The position numbers and the translations under genes are program-made. A stretch of DNA of 64,000 bases from a virus: the IMG/VR virus record IMGVR_UViG_3300042389_000647, positions 1-64,000 of that record; one strand, given 5' to 3'. Of this stretch, positions 24,201-32,845 are shown one piece after another. Below the pieces are notes generated by a model. The model did not search any database. It was not told where the DNA came from and saw only the letters and a list, made by a program, of their open reading frames with translations. Positions within the stretch are counted from its first letter, which is position 1; every line of letters starts with the position of its first letter.

Positions 24201-25382
24201 TCAGTACCAGCCGTCCGGATCTCGGACGACGATCAATTTCTCCTCAGCGCGAGTGACAGCGGTGTACAGCCAGCGGCGATGGAAGATCTTGTCTCCAAAG
24301 CACTCCTCGATGACGATCGGCTTACGGTATGACGAACCTTGGCTCTTGTGGCAAGTGATGGAGTAGGCAAAATCCATCTTGACGAAGCCACCCTTCTTGA
24401 GGAAGAACCTCTCCTCGTTGACGGTCTCGAAGTTCTTGGCCCCGTCGAAGTAGGGCTTGACGATCGTCGGGTACTTGTGACCGGGTTGGGTGTCGATCTC
24501 TCGGAGGAATCGATGCGACACGCCAAGGCAATCGGAGAGGCTCTTGTCGTTGTTGTCCTCGTCGCTGGTGATCACCAGTCCGTTGAACAACCCGAGTTCC
24601 TTGTAGTTCTCAAGGATGATCATCGGCTCGCCGGGTGCCGGGAAGTTGCCCGGAGCATACCCCTTGAGCTTCCGAAGCTTGCGGTTGTAAGCCTTCCGAG
24701 TATTGTTCTTCCCGACGATTAGCTGGTCAGATTGAAGCAGAAGCTTGTCCGTCAGCTCGTCGTCCTCGATCACCCAGACGCCGTCGCCGTACTTCCCGAA
24801 TCCGAACTTTCGTCCCATCCGTATGTCCATCGACAGTCGGATGATCGGAGAGTCTTTCGCCTGACGGTGGACCTCGGTCAGAGCAGACTCCGCCTCGGCC
24901 ATGAACTTACCGCTCTTGTCTACTGGATCGTTCCCGATCGGGGGAAGCTGGGCCTCGTCTCCGACGAACAGGATCGGGATGCCGAAGCTCAGCAGGTCTT
25001 CTCTCATGGCCTTTGAGACCATACTTGCTTCGTCAACGATCAAGAAGGAGTACAGAGACTTCATCTCCTCCTTGGACCGGCGAGTGAAGATCAGGTCGCC
25101 GTTCGGCATCTCTTCGACCTTGTAGGCGAGACTGTGGATCGTCTTGGCGTCGGGGATGCCCTTCTTGCGGAGCACAGAAGCTGCCTTGTGGGTGAATGCA
25201 ATCACCCCGATCTGCTTGTTGGTCCGGAAGTCGTCGCACTGAAGGATGAACTTCATCAAAGACGTCTTGCCAGTGCCAGCGTAGCCCTTCAGTCGCCAGA
25301 AGGGCTGCATCTTGTCGACGAACCACGTTCGAATCTCGAAGAGGGCTCTCGTCTGCTCATCGGTTAGGATGATTTCGCTCAT
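24201..25382 (-). CDS. dda: Dda-like SF1B DNA helicase
   Basis: A 393-aa 5'-to-3' helicase of the T4 Dda/RecD-like family. Motifs in order: Walker A GYAGTGKT (33-40), AFTHKAA (Ia), IVDEASM (II), GDEAQLPPIG (III), EVHRQA (IV-like), ITCHKSQGSSY (V) and TAVTRAEEKL (VI). T4 Dda remodels protein-DNA complexes and helps origin opening and recombination. AGGAG precedes the ATG, which overlaps the upstream gene stop by ATGA. Confidence 0.9.
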   Translation of the reverse strand: MSEIILTDEQTRALFEIRTWFVDKMQPFWRLKGYAGTGKTSLMKFILQCDDFRTNKQIGVIAFTHKAASVLRKKGIPDAKTIHSLAYKVEEMPNGDLIFTRRSKEEMKSLYSFLIVDEASMVSKAMREDLLSFGIPILFVGDEAQLPPIGNDPVDKSGKFMAEAESALTEVHRQAKDSPIIRLSMDIRMGRKFGFGKYGDGVWVIEDDELTDKLLLQSDQLIVGKNNTRKAYNRKLRKLKGYAPGNFPAPGEPMIILENYKELGLFNGLVITSDEDNNDKSLSDCLGVSHRFLREIDTQPGHKYPTIVKPYFDGAKNFETVNEERFFLKKGGFVKMDFAYSITCHKSQGSSYRKPIVIEECFGDKIFHRRWLYTAVTRAEEKLIVVRDPDGWY

Positions 25383-25669
25383 TGTTTCTCCTGTGAAGAA
25401 GGCGGAAGGCCGTCAAAGGACACCTCCAGCCGCATTGGGTTTTCCTGAGATGGACTAATGTCGTACAGTCCAAATCTCCATAGGTTTTCAAGACAGAATT
25501 CGACTACAAAAGAGAACTGCTCGTCACACTCGATGACCACGATGTCTCTCTCGTTGTCGTAGAACACCGATATCTGAGTAGTGTTCCTTCCCGGATGTTT
25601 AGGACACTCGGCAACCAAGAAAGAATTCAGCCAGAGGATCCATTCGATGGCCTCTTCGAATCGGCTCAT
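25379..25669 (-). CDS. Unknown 96-aa protein upstream of the helicase
   Basis: MSRFEEAIEWILWLNSFLVAE..., with an immunity-like acidic mixed composition but no motif. The start at 25669 overlaps the stop of the upstream gene by ATGA, which is preferred over the longer reading. Its stop overlaps the helicase start. It is part of a three-gene operon with dda. Confidence 0.65.
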   Translation of the reverse strand: MSRFEEAIEWILWLNSFLVAECPKHPGRNTTQISVFYDNERDIVVIECDEQFSFVVEFCLENLWRFGLYDISPSQENPMRLEVSFDGLPPSSQEKQ

Positions 25670-26028
25670 AAGAACTTCACTAGGAACCCGGACACTCCTT
25701 GGAAGCAAGGTTCCGGGTCATCTGTAATCTCGTCAATTCCGAGGTGCCAGAGATTGAGTTCGAATTCTTCCTTCAAGAAGTCCACGACTGCTTTGGAGTT
25801 GACATCGTTTCCGTAGCTGCGGATATCTGGGAAGATCCTCACCAGCAAGTCGTTGGATATCTTCTTCCTCTTGATCTTGACGTACTTCTCCAGATTCCAC
25901 CGGCTGAGCGTCCAGTTGTCTTTGAAACCTTTTGACTTGATCAGTTCTGTAATCTTTTCGTAGATGTAATCTTCTACTTGCTTCTTCTTGAGGAGCGTCT
26001 CGTGCTTCCGCAGAGATCCCTTGGACAT
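25666..26028 (-). CDS. Unknown 120-aa basic protein, first gene of the dda operon
   Basis: MSKGSLRKHETLLKKKQVEDY..., a lysine-rich N-terminal half (IKRKKISNDLLVRIFP) that could bind nucleic acid, then an acidic C-terminal half. AAGGAG lies 6-7 nt before the ATG. An AT-rich promoter region lies directly upstream. No family recognised. Confidence 0.65.
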   Translation of the reverse strand: MSKGSLRKHETLLKKKQVEDYIYEKITELIKSKGFKDNWTLSRWNLEKYVKIKRKKISNDLLVRIFPDIRSYGNDVNSKAVVDFLKEEFELNLWHLGIDEITDDPEPCFQGVSGFLVKFL

Positions 26029-26043
26029 CGGATTTCTCCTTTC

Positions 26044-26070
26044 ATTATATACTCATTTTTATTATATATC
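26044..26070 (-). promoter_or_regulatory. AT-rich promoter-like region of the dda operon
   Basis: Leftward GATATATAATAAAAATGAGTATATAAT contains two TATAAT hexamers. The outer one (26061-26066) would give a leader of about 25 nt before the 120-aa gene. No clear TTGACA box. Confidence 0.4.
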
Positions 26071-26095
26071 ACCGTTTGCCCGTTCTGTATTCGGG

Positions 26096-26109
26096 GAACT
26101 AGAGGATAG
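26096..26109 (+). promoter_or_regulatory. GAACTAGAGGATAG element upstream of the spike gene
   Basis: Shares CTAGAGGATAG exactly with 15943-15953. Here it lies 25-35 nt before the ATG and is not the ribosome site, which argues that the shared sequence is more than a ribosome site. Confidence 0.35.
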
Positions 26110-26133
26110 CTGAATCAACTTTAGGACACGAAA

Positions 26134-26952
26134 ATGAGTTCGTCTTTGAAGTCTGTCAATGAGATATCGAGAGAGGGGCTGATGCGAGGAGTCGTCGTCA
26201 GCAACGAAGACCCTAGCATGGAGGGACGAGTGGCTTTGAACGTGCCGAAGCTCGTCACCAAGCATGACCCGAAGAAGGTGATGCCGATCAAGTCGAAGGA
26301 GAGCATCGACACCTCCAACTGCAGGAACGAGGAGATCAAGGACGCAATCAGCGCCAGCGTCGAGACCTGCAACTACATCTGGTTCCGTCCGGTGTTCAAC
26401 AACTGTTTCCTCGTTCCCTATGTCGGACAAGTCGTCTACTGCTTCCTTGAAGACGGGGACATCCGCAAGGCTTACTACCTGCCGCAGTCGGCCACCCTGA
26501 ACGGGGAAGTGACGCCGATGGACCGTCTCAAGGCTACCGCCGACAAGTTCGACGCGGCCACGAAGCCGAAGATCCACGTCATCCAAGAATACCACGACGG
26601 GACAATCATCTACCACAACGAGAACGCGCCGAACAAGCGGCTTGCGATCACGTTCAAGAATAACCACTCGATTTCCATCAACGAGAACCCGGAAGAGAAC
26701 AGCATCGAGCTGATCACCGAGAGTAAGCACAAGATCGTTCTCGACCAGCGAAACAAGCAGATTCTCATCAAGACTAGCGGTGGCCATACCATCCTCATGG
26801 ACGACTTGGCACCGAAGATCCTGCTGAACACCACTGCGGGTCACAAGATCCTGATGGACGACCAACCGGGTCACATTACGGTCCAAGCTTCATCCGGTGG
26901 GGTGATCAAGATGGGCGGCGGATCTGGCGGCGGCACAGTAAATATCAACTGA
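26134..26952 (+). CDS. Baseplate central spike protein (T4 gp5/VgrG-like)
   Basis: A 272-aa protein. The N-terminal OB-fold-like region has RGVVVSNEDPSMEGRVALNVP and FLVPYVGQVVYCFLEDGD, the typical phage-spike/VgrG pattern (P.VG..V...F.dGD). The C-terminal third is a set of beta repeats (HKIVLD, GHTILMDD, GHKILMDD, GHITVQA) that would form a triple-stranded beta-helix spike, ending in a glycine-rich stretch. A PAAR tip is encoded at 38127. No lysozyme domain is present, unlike T4 gp5. Confidence 0.8.
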   Translation: MSSSLKSVNEISREGLMRGVVVSNEDPSMEGRVALNVPKLVTKHDPKKVMPIKSKESIDTSNCRNEEIKDAISASVETCNYIWFRPVFNNCFLVPYVGQVVYCFLEDGDIRKAYYLPQSATLNGEVTPMDRLKATADKFDAATKPKIHVIQEYHDGTIIYHNENAPNKRLAITFKNNHSISINENPEENSIELITESKHKIVLDQRNKQILIKTSGGHTILMDDLAPKILLNTTAGHKILMDDQPGHITVQASSGGVIKMGGGSGGGTVNIN

Positions 26953-26993
26953 AAAAAAAGAAGACCATAGACGCGAACGTCTATGGTCTCTTA
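26953..26993. terminator. Bidirectional hairpin terminator
   Basis: A 12-bp perfect stem AGACCATAGACG with a CGAA loop, A-run before it. It lies between the converging spike gene and the 253-aa gene. Confidence 0.85.
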
Positions 26994-27000
26994 CTTGCGA

Positions 27001-27762
27001 TTAGGCCGCGAATTTTTCCTTCAGAGCAATCAGCTTGTCAGCCTGCACGGTCGGCTTGCCGAAGTATTCTTCCGGGAAGTTGACGTACTCAACCTTCTTG
27101 AAGGTCGAGAGGATGCCGCGCAGCAGGTCGCTTTCGAGGTTGCTGCAGAATTGCAGAACAACGTTCTTCGCTTGCAGACCCTCCAGCTCCTTCAGGAACA
27201 CCCAGTACTTGAACATCGAGAGAGCCTTGCGGCGCTCGACGTGGGGGATGTCCGCTTTCGGGTCGGTGGCATGGATCACGAACTGCGGCAGGCGGATCTT
27301 CTCCTTTTCCGAGAAGACAGAGATCGAGACTGCGTTCTCGACTTCCATCGTCGCATGCTTGGCGAAGACATGGATGGTGCCTTGGGCGAGATTGCTCTCG
27401 GAGTCCTCCAGCAGCGGCCAACGGGCTGCATCGAAGTTGTGGTGAACGACATTCATCTCTGGCAGGATCTTGCGGATCTGACCCAGCAGGTAGCTGCCGA
27501 TCATGCCGCCGTTCTCGATGACGAAGTTCTTGGCGTCGGTGGCTGCAAGCAGGGACTCGATGCGGATCACAGACTCGTACCATTTGAGGGCACGCTGGAT
27601 CTGGATCGCAGTGAGTTTGTTTTCACCTTCCTTGGGCGGAAGGGTAGAAGCAACGAATGCCGGGAGTACGACATTTTCCTTCTTCTTCGGCGCACTGATT
27701 ACCGCTTGTGCAGCTTCGATGTTTGCGTTGGCGGCGGCTTTGAAGGTGGCAACAATCTTCAT
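27001..27762 (-). CDS. Unknown 253-aa protein
   Basis: MKIVATFKAAANANIEAAQ..., ...LKEKFAA. Mixed alpha/beta, no membrane segment, no recognised motif. It is a single-gene unit with its own AT-rich upstream region and a terminator directly after the stop; AAAAGGAAG precedes the ATG. Codon use resembles the GC-rich virion and replication genes, suggesting a well-expressed resident gene. Confidence 0.7.
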   Translation of the reverse strand: MKIVATFKAAANANIEAAQAVISAPKKKENVVLPAFVASTLPPKEGENKLTAIQIQRALKWYESVIRIESLLAATDAKNFVIENGGMIGSYLLGQIRKILPEMNVVHHNFDAARWPLLEDSESNLAQGTIHVFAKHATMEVENAVSISVFSEKEKIRLPQFVIHATDPKADIPHVERRKALSMFKYWVFLKELEGLQAKNVVLQFCSNLESDLLRGILSTFKKVEYVNFPEEYFGKPTVQADKLIALKEKFAA

Positions 27763-27930
27763 GATGTTCTTCCTTTTCTTAAGGCTAGGTTTCTGAGGTT
27801 ACGACCCCTCTAGCTAATTCTAGCAGGGATCAATTAAAGAATATATCAGCAAATATCTCGTTGCAACGGTACCTGCCATGGAGGATACCTCCATAACTGG
27901 TATATAGCTGATCAATTATTTGTTACTGTC
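27763..27930. promoter_or_regulatory. Divergent intergenic region
   Basis: A region of 168 bases between divergent genes with AT-rich blocks GAATATATCAGC (27839-27850) and GGTATATAGCTGATC (27900-27914) and a hairpin GGAGGATACCTCC-like repeat near 27880-27895. It probably carries promoters in both directions; no exact boxes can be assigned. Confidence 0.35.
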
Positions 27931-28665
27931 ATGGCAAAGAAAAGCAAAACCAAACCAGAGACGATCGACATGGAGACGAGCGAAGCCGCTCCTCCTTGGG
28001 AGGACGGTTCCGAACAACCTCCAAGCTCCGTCGAGCTCGAAGTAGAGAATATCGAAGCGCCCGATGACAATCTAGAGATCATCGGCAAGAACCAAGAGTA
28101 CTCTCTCACGATGTACCTGGACCCGAACACGGATCCCAAGGTATTCATCCGATTCATCAAGAAAGTAGAGCGACTGGTCAGGGGAAATCCGGACTACAAA
28201 GACTACATCGAGAATCTGAGAGACGAGGAAGGGCTAGACACATGTGCGTACTTTGGGAAGGTGGACGTCAACAAGGCTGAGATTCACCTGCACCATTGCA
28301 TCAGCAACCTCTACACGATCTGCATCACCGTGTGCAGCCGCCTGATGGCGGAGGGGAAGCGGGTGTCGTCCTTCATTCTGGCCGACGAGGTCGTCAAGCT
28401 CCATCTGAGCAACAAAATCGGTCTGGTGCCGCTCACGGCTACCATGCACGAGCTTGCTCACGCCGGAAAGATCAAGATCCCGAGATCCGTCGTCTTCGGA
28501 GACTACGAGGCTTACTACGAGCAGCACAAGGAGTACATGGACGAGTACGAGCTAAAGCTCTACGAGGATCTGAAGACCTTCGAGCACATCCAGCGCAACG
28601 ACTTACCGCTACTCACCAACCAGACTGCGACTCCCAAGAAGGAGATCGAGGAGGAAGAGGAATGA
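27931..28665 (+). CDS. HNH/His-Me-finger-like protein, paralogue A
   Basis: A 244-aa protein with an acidic, disordered N-terminus (about 1-50) and a core conserved with the gene at 28955: EIHLHHCISNLY, ILADEVVKLH, GLVPLTATMHELAHAG and VFGDYEAY. The spacing of HH...N and GLVPL..TMH..AH recalls HNH endonucleases (DH...N...L...CH...H), so a nuclease fold is possible, but the paired cysteines are absent. The C-terminus ends EIEEEEE. First gene of a four-gene overlapping operon. Confidence 0.65.
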   Translation: MAKKSKTKPETIDMETSEAAPPWEDGSEQPPSSVELEVENIEAPDDNLEIIGKNQEYSLTMYLDPNTDPKVFIRFIKKVERLVRGNPDYKDYIENLRDEEGLDTCAYFGKVDVNKAEIHLHHCISNLYTICITVCSRLMAEGKRVSSFILADEVVKLHLSNKIGLVPLTATMHELAHAGKIKIPRSVVFGDYEAYYEQHKEYMDEYELKLYEDLKTFEHIQRNDLPLLTNQTATPKKEIEEEEE

Positions 28666-28958
28666 AATCCGTACAAGATTACATGCTGCACTTTCTCGAC
28701 GAGAAGGCATCCGAGTTCAAGACCCTCAAGAAGTACCAAAAGCCCCTCACCGACGAGGAGCACAAGAAGGTCATGGACGCCGAGGCCGTGTGGCACAATG
28801 GCATAGGCGGGAAGACCGTCCCTGCGGTGTGGAAGTCGGTTCACCCGGAATCCGGGAAGGCGACCTACGTCTGTAACACCCACCGTGCCTACAACACCGC
28901 TCCGACGGTCGAGGGTGCGATCGGTCGTTTCCACAAGTTCATCAAGGGGACGGCATGA
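28662..28958 (+). CDS. Unknown 98-aa protein between the HNH-like paralogues
   Basis: MKSVQDYMLHFLDEKASEF..., with AVWHNGIGGKTVPAVW and TYVCNTHRAYNTAPTVEGAI, then FHKFIKGTA at the end. The ATG overlaps the previous stop (ATGA) and its stop overlaps the next start (ATGA), so expression is tightly coupled. A longer reading in the same frame is a shadow. I cannot name the family. Confidence 0.75.
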   Translation: MKSVQDYMLHFLDEKASEFKTLKKYQKPLTDEEHKKVMDAEAVWHNGIGGKTVPAVWKSVHPESGKATYVCNTHRAYNTAPTVEGAIGRFHKFIKGTA

Positions 28959-29650
28959 GATCGTTAGGAAGCAAGCAGAAAGAAGAGAAGCTGCCGAAGA
29001 GCAGAGAGACCAATGCGTACTCGCTCTACGGCAAACCGGCCTTCTACGCAATCTTCAACCTCGAAGAGAACGAGAAGAACAAGACGAAGTTCATCCAGAC
29101 GGTCGAGGGGATGGTCAGGACGTCTCACGAGTACAGGAACTTCCTCAACTACCTGAAGCAGGAGGCGCAGCTGACCTACTGTTCCATCCTGAACGGGCTG
29201 AAGGACGAGGATCTGAAGGACATCTCGCTGGAGATCCATCACTACCCGTACACTCTGTACGACATCACGGAAGCGGTCATCAACCGCCACCTGATGAACC
29301 AGTTAGACTTCACCCGGCTGAGCATCGCCAATGAGGTCATGAATCTTCACTACATGCTCCAAGTTGGACTCGTGCCGCTGACGCTGACGATGCACCAAAT
29401 GGCCCACACCGGGAACATCCTCATCGACATGGAGCACGTCTTCGGAGACTACAAGCAGTTCTCCAAGGACTACGATCTGTATCTGTCCGAGGACGCCAAA
29501 GGCCGGTACATGCACTACTTCACGAGGAACAAGAACAAGGAACTCATCAAACAATACAACATGGACAAGCTGACGATCAACCCGAAGCTGTTCCAGCTCG
29601 AAGACAGGACAGAAGAGGAGCCGAACGATGAGCTTGAAGAAGATTTTTGA
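28955..29650 (+). CDS. HNH/His-Me-finger-like protein, paralogue B
   Basis: A 231-aa protein with the same core as paralogue A: LEIHHYPYTLYDI, SIANEVMNLHYMLQVGLVPLTLTMHQMAHTG and EHVFGDYKQF. The N-terminal region (FYAIFNLEENEKNKTKF...VEGMVRTSHEYRNFLNYLK) also aligns with paralogue A (LYLDPNTDPKVFIRFIKKVERLVRGNPDYKDYIENL). Acidic tail. The two proteins may form a heterodimer. A nuclease role is inference from the His pattern. Confidence 0.65.
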   Translation: MRSLGSKQKEEKLPKSRETNAYSLYGKPAFYAIFNLEENEKNKTKFIQTVEGMVRTSHEYRNFLNYLKQEAQLTYCSILNGLKDEDLKDISLEIHHYPYTLYDITEAVINRHLMNQLDFTRLSIANEVMNLHYMLQVGLVPLTLTMHQMAHTGNILIDMEHVFGDYKQFSKDYDLYLSEDAKGRYMHYFTRNKNKELIKQYNMDKLTINPKLFQLEDRTEEEPNDELEEDF

Positions 29651-29993
29651 CGCCATTTTCTCTGTGTTCCGGAGAAAGCCAGCACCCCCGCCGTCGCTGA
29701 TTGCAGTGAACTTCGAAAAGGACATGGAATGTCTGTTTTCGATCATTTCCACCTACATCGAGAACGAGCGGTTTAAGATCACCATCTCGCAGAAAAAGGT
29801 GCTGTCCGACAGCGACCTTCTGGAGGTGTGCAACTCGGTGACTGCCAAGACCGTGACCGTGATCTCCGACGACTACAAGCGAGTCCTCGCCAAGTACTTC
29901 CGTGAGGAAGAAATGATCGAGTTCATATCGGAGATCGTTGTCCGCAACGTCGTCCAGCTCGGCCTTGAGATCAACAGGAAGACTCTTTCCTAA
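29628..29993 (+). CDS. Unknown 121-aa protein, last gene of the HNH-like operon
   Basis: MSLKKIFDAIFSVFRRKPAPPPS (amphipathic, basic N-terminus that might bind membrane), then a helical region. It overlaps the end of paralogue B by 23 nt, with a GAGGAG-like ribosome site inside that gene. A strong bidirectional terminator follows the stop. Confidence 0.7.
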   Translation: MSLKKIFDAIFSVFRRKPAPPPSLIAVNFEKDMECLFSIISTYIENERFKITISQKKVLSDSDLLEVCNSVTAKTVTVISDDYKRVLAKYFREEEMIEFISEIVVRNVVQLGLEINRKTLS

Positions 29994-30031
29994 AAAAAAG
30001 AACCCATACCCGCAAAGGTATGGGTTCTTTC
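29992..30031. terminator. Bidirectional hairpin terminator
   Basis: AAAGAACCCATACC and its complement (14 bp) with a 6-nt loop, A-run before and TTT after; it separates converging operons. Confidence 0.85.
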
Positions 30032-30034
30032 ATG

Positions 30035-30529
30035 TCACTTGATGAGCTCTATGCTAATCAGTTCTTCGGTGACAGGGTCAAAGGTGAATTTGACGTTCGG
30101 CTTACCGGCTCCCCCGAAATTGATGGAGTGACCGTTCTTGTAGTTGACCTCAGAAAGCTGAATGCATCTGTTCAACACAATGTCCGGTGTCTTCGGAGGT
30201 TTGAAGTAGTTAACCATCCGACCACCGGCAGTGTCGGTGAGCACCTTCAGGTCGCCACGCCAGAAACGCATGGACTTCTCTTTCTGGAGGAGTTCGTGGA
30301 GCTCGTTCGGGATCCGAACTCCGATCGGTTTGTCACGCAGAGGGCGACTGTACTCGTCCGGAACCTCGCCTTTCGGCTGACGATCCCAATACTCCTTGAC
30401 ATACTTCGTGCATTCCTCTTCAGAGACGTGGATCGAGGTGCCGTCAGGTCGAGATCCCCAGCCTCTTTCCGACTCTTCCCAATCCAAGAGGTACGCGATG
30501 TGAACTTTGTCGTCAAAAGTGATGCTCAT
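30035..30529 (-). CDS. Unknown 164-aa protein
   Basis: MSITFDDKVHIAYLLDWEESE..., mixed composition with a beta-rich C-terminus (VNYKNGHSINFGGAGKPNVKFTFD). AAGGAG precedes the ATG and the gene follows the 256-aa gene by 13 nt, so both form one leftward unit. No family recognised. Confidence 0.7.
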   Translation of the reverse strand: MSITFDDKVHIAYLLDWEESERGWGSRPDGTSIHVSEEECTKYVKEYWDRQPKGEVPDEYSRPLRDKPIGVRIPNELHELLQKEKSMRFWRGDLKVLTDTAGGRMVNYFKPPKTPDIVLNRCIQLSEVNYKNGHSINFGGAGKPNVKFTFDPVTEELISIELIK

Positions 30530-30542
30530 GATTTCTCCTTTA

Positions 30543-31313
30543 TCAAAGCATGATCTTCATCATCGGCATGATGATGTGTTGGTAGTTGCTCTCGATGTGC
30601 AGCTCGTCGATCATGTCGTCGTTTACCACATCGAGATAAACATGGTGGCCCATCATTTCCTTCTGAAGCTTATAGGAATTGACAGCGTTGAGCTCTCGGT
30701 AGTACGTGTGAGACAGCTCCCTAGTCACGTACGCTTGTCTCAGATCCCGGAGGTACTCGAAGATGAAGCGTTTCGGCTTGTACTCGCCGAACTCCATCAA
30801 CTTTCTTATCTCCTCGATCAGGGTGTCCCGAATGTCGATCTCCGAGTCGAGACCCTTGAACCAGAATCTTCCGGTCTTCGAGTTCAGGAAGAATTCCTTC
30901 TTCTCAAGGAGCATGTACGACGTGGCCTCTTCTCGCAGAGTGAACTCGACGTGTTCGCCGAACCTCGTCTGCTCGATCGGGCTGTTGTAGAGGGTGATCG
31001 AGTCCTTCTTCACGCTCAGAACCTTGTCGTCCTCGACTAGATTCTCTTCCCGGAACATCGTCACGTACTTCCGGAAACCCTCGAAGAGCTCCTTGGTGAA
31101 CTCTTTGTGCTCTCCTGCGTACTTGCCGATCTCGATGTGTCGGCGCTTCTTGTCCAGGGTCTTTAGATATCTTAAGAATTTCGTCGGCAGCAGGCCCTCG
31201 TTACGAGAGATCGAGTACCCGCCTTCAACGATATCGTACTCGCAGATCCTTTTGTTCCGCAGGTACAAAACGTCCTCGTTGAGGTACGTCAGATCGCCTA
31301 GTTTCTTTGCCAT
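30543..31313 (-). CDS. Unknown 256-aa protein divergent from the polymerase beta' gene
   Basis: MAKKLGDLTYLNEDVLYLRNK..., basic and tyrosine-rich (IFEYLRDLRQAYVTRELSHTYYREL). Weak ribosome site. It starts from the same divergent promoter region as the beta' N-terminal half. This location makes a transcription-related role conceivable but nothing in the sequence shows it. Confidence 0.7.
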   Translation of the reverse strand: MAKKLGDLTYLNEDVLYLRNKRICEYDIVEGGYSISRNEGLLPTKFLRYLKTLDKKRRHIEIGKYAGEHKEFTKELFEGFRKYVTMFREENLVEDDKVLSVKKDSITLYNSPIEQTRFGEHVEFTLREEATSYMLLEKKEFFLNSKTGRFWFKGLDSEIDIRDTLIEEIRKLMEFGEYKPKRFIFEYLRDLRQAYVTRELSHTYYRELNAVNSYKLQKEMMGHHVYLDVVNDDMIDELHIESNYQHIIMPMMKIML

Positions 31314-31326
31314 CGTCGCTTTCGCC

Positions 31327-31388
31327 GATATATGATTTTCGTGTTATAATACGCTGTATCGCGTACTATCATCAGGTTCATGATATAT
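31327..31388 (+). promoter_or_regulatory. Promoter region of the polymerase beta' gene
   Basis: Contains GATATATGAT (31327-31336), a perfect TATAAT (31345-31350) preceded by GTGT, and a second GATATATG (31382-31389). TATAAT is a good host sigma70-type -10 box, which would fit an early gene read by host polymerase; no clear TTGACA box is present. Confidence 0.4.
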
Positions 31389-31476
31389 GCTTCATCGAAC
31401 CGTCGAAACGCCGATACAGAGAATGGGGTAACAGCATGTTATACGCGGCTCTTTTGAACGACAAGAAAGGAAAGAA

Positions 31477-32835
31477 ATGCTGAAAGTCAGACCACGCGAC
31501 ATCCAGAGTGACTTCAACGAGAAGGCGCTCGTGACCAGTCACGAAGCCATCGACAACGACTCTCGCTTCACGCAGAACGGCGTGTTCTCCGAGAAGATCT
31601 TCGGTTCCCTCTCCAACGGGATCGACTACGCCTGCGACTGCGGGAAGTACCAAGGCGCGTTCAACCTCGGCTACAAGTGCGAGTGCTGCGGCTCGAAGGT
31701 GGTGTTCAAGGGTCTGCAGCTGGCCAAGGAGGGCTGGATCGACCTCCGCCACACCATCATCCATCCTGTGTTTTACCGCTATCTGAAGAAGATCATCGGC
31801 GGCACGACGCTTCAGGAGATCCTCAACTACCGGGTCAAGATCCACGTCAACGGCACCCCGATCGAGCCTCCGATGGAAGCTCCGTTCAAGGGAATCGGCA
31901 TGGTCCGGTTCATCGAGAACATGGACGACGTCGTGGACTTCTTCATCAATCGCAAGAAGGACACGGCAAAGTCGAAGAAGAAGGACTGGCAGTTCTTCCT
32001 CGCCAACGCCGACATTGCTTTCATCGACAAGTTCCCGATCATCAACAGCCGTCTGCGCCCCGGCAGCGTGATCAACGGCGAGTTCCAGTTCGACGAGATC
32101 AACAACCTGTACAACGCGCTGATCCGCAACTCGAACACTCTGGAGAGCATGACGGAGATCGAGGCCACGGACGCCAACAACCTGCCTCTGATCTACAAGA
32201 ACCAGATGCTGGCAAACGAGGTCTTCGACACCATCCTCGAAACACTATCCAACAAGGAAGGCTTCATCCGGAACAGCCTGATCGGCTCCCGCCTGAACCT
32301 CTCTGCGCGGAACGTGATCACGCCGCTCTCCGGCAAGTACAGCATGGACGACTGCGTCATGCCCTACAAGACGGCGATCGAGCTGATGAAACCGCTGATC
32401 ATCCGCAAGCTCTGCAAGATCAAGCGGATCACGGTCCATCAGGCGCTCAAGGTCTGGTTCGACGCCACGCTGAAGTACAACAAGCTCGTCCACACGATCA
32501 TGCGGGACATCGCCAAGAACGAGAACGTCAAGGTGCTCCTGAACCGCAACCCGACGATCAACGTCGGATCGATCCTCCTCCTGAACATCGCCGATGTGAA
32601 GGAAGACGTCACGGACGTAACGTTCTCCATCTCCAACTTGGTGCTGCCTTGCCTCGCAGCTGACTACGACGGCGACGTTCTCAACATCGTCCTTATCGTC
32701 TCGAAGCGGTTCGTGGACATGTTCGAGCCCTTCCAGCCCAGCAATCTCGTCATCGATTGCGACAGCGGGGAGTTCAACTCTTCCTTCACGCCGTTCAAGG
32801 ACATCCAAGTCGGCATTCAGTCTCTGCTGAACTGA
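31477..32835 (+). CDS. RNA polymerase beta' subunit, N-terminal half
   Basis: A 452-aa homologue of the N-terminal half of multisubunit RNA polymerase beta'. NGVFSEKIFG is followed by a zinc site CDCGKY (53-58) and YKCECCG (67-72). Further on are RLNLSARNVITP (as in the SARSVI motif), LNRNPTI (LNRAPTL), and AADYDGD (394-400), which holds the three catalytic Mg2+ aspartates (NADFDGD in bacteria). The protein ends about 50 residues later, so bridge helix and trigger loop must come from a separate gene, such as the one at 60154. Split beta' genes are known from phiKZ-like jumbo phages. The ribosome site is AAAGGAAAG. Confidence 0.95.
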   Translation: MLKVRPRDIQSDFNEKALVTSHEAIDNDSRFTQNGVFSEKIFGSLSNGIDYACDCGKYQGAFNLGYKCECCGSKVVFKGLQLAKEGWIDLRHTIIHPVFYRYLKKIIGGTTLQEILNYRVKIHVNGTPIEPPMEAPFKGIGMVRFIENMDDVVDFFINRKKDTAKSKKKDWQFFLANADIAFIDKFPIINSRLRPGSVINGEFQFDEINNLYNALIRNSNTLESMTEIEATDANNLPLIYKNQMLANEVFDTILETLSNKEGFIRNSLIGSRLNLSARNVITPLSGKYSMDDCVMPYKTAIELMKPLIIRKLCKIKRITVHQALKVWFDATLKYNKLVHTIMRDIAKNENVKVLLNRNPTINVGSILLLNIADVKEDVTDVTFSISNLVLPCLAADYDGDVLNIVLIVSKRFVDMFEPFQPSNLVIDCDSGEFNSSFTPFKDIQVGIQSLLN

Positions 32836-32845
32836 GACGCAAAGA

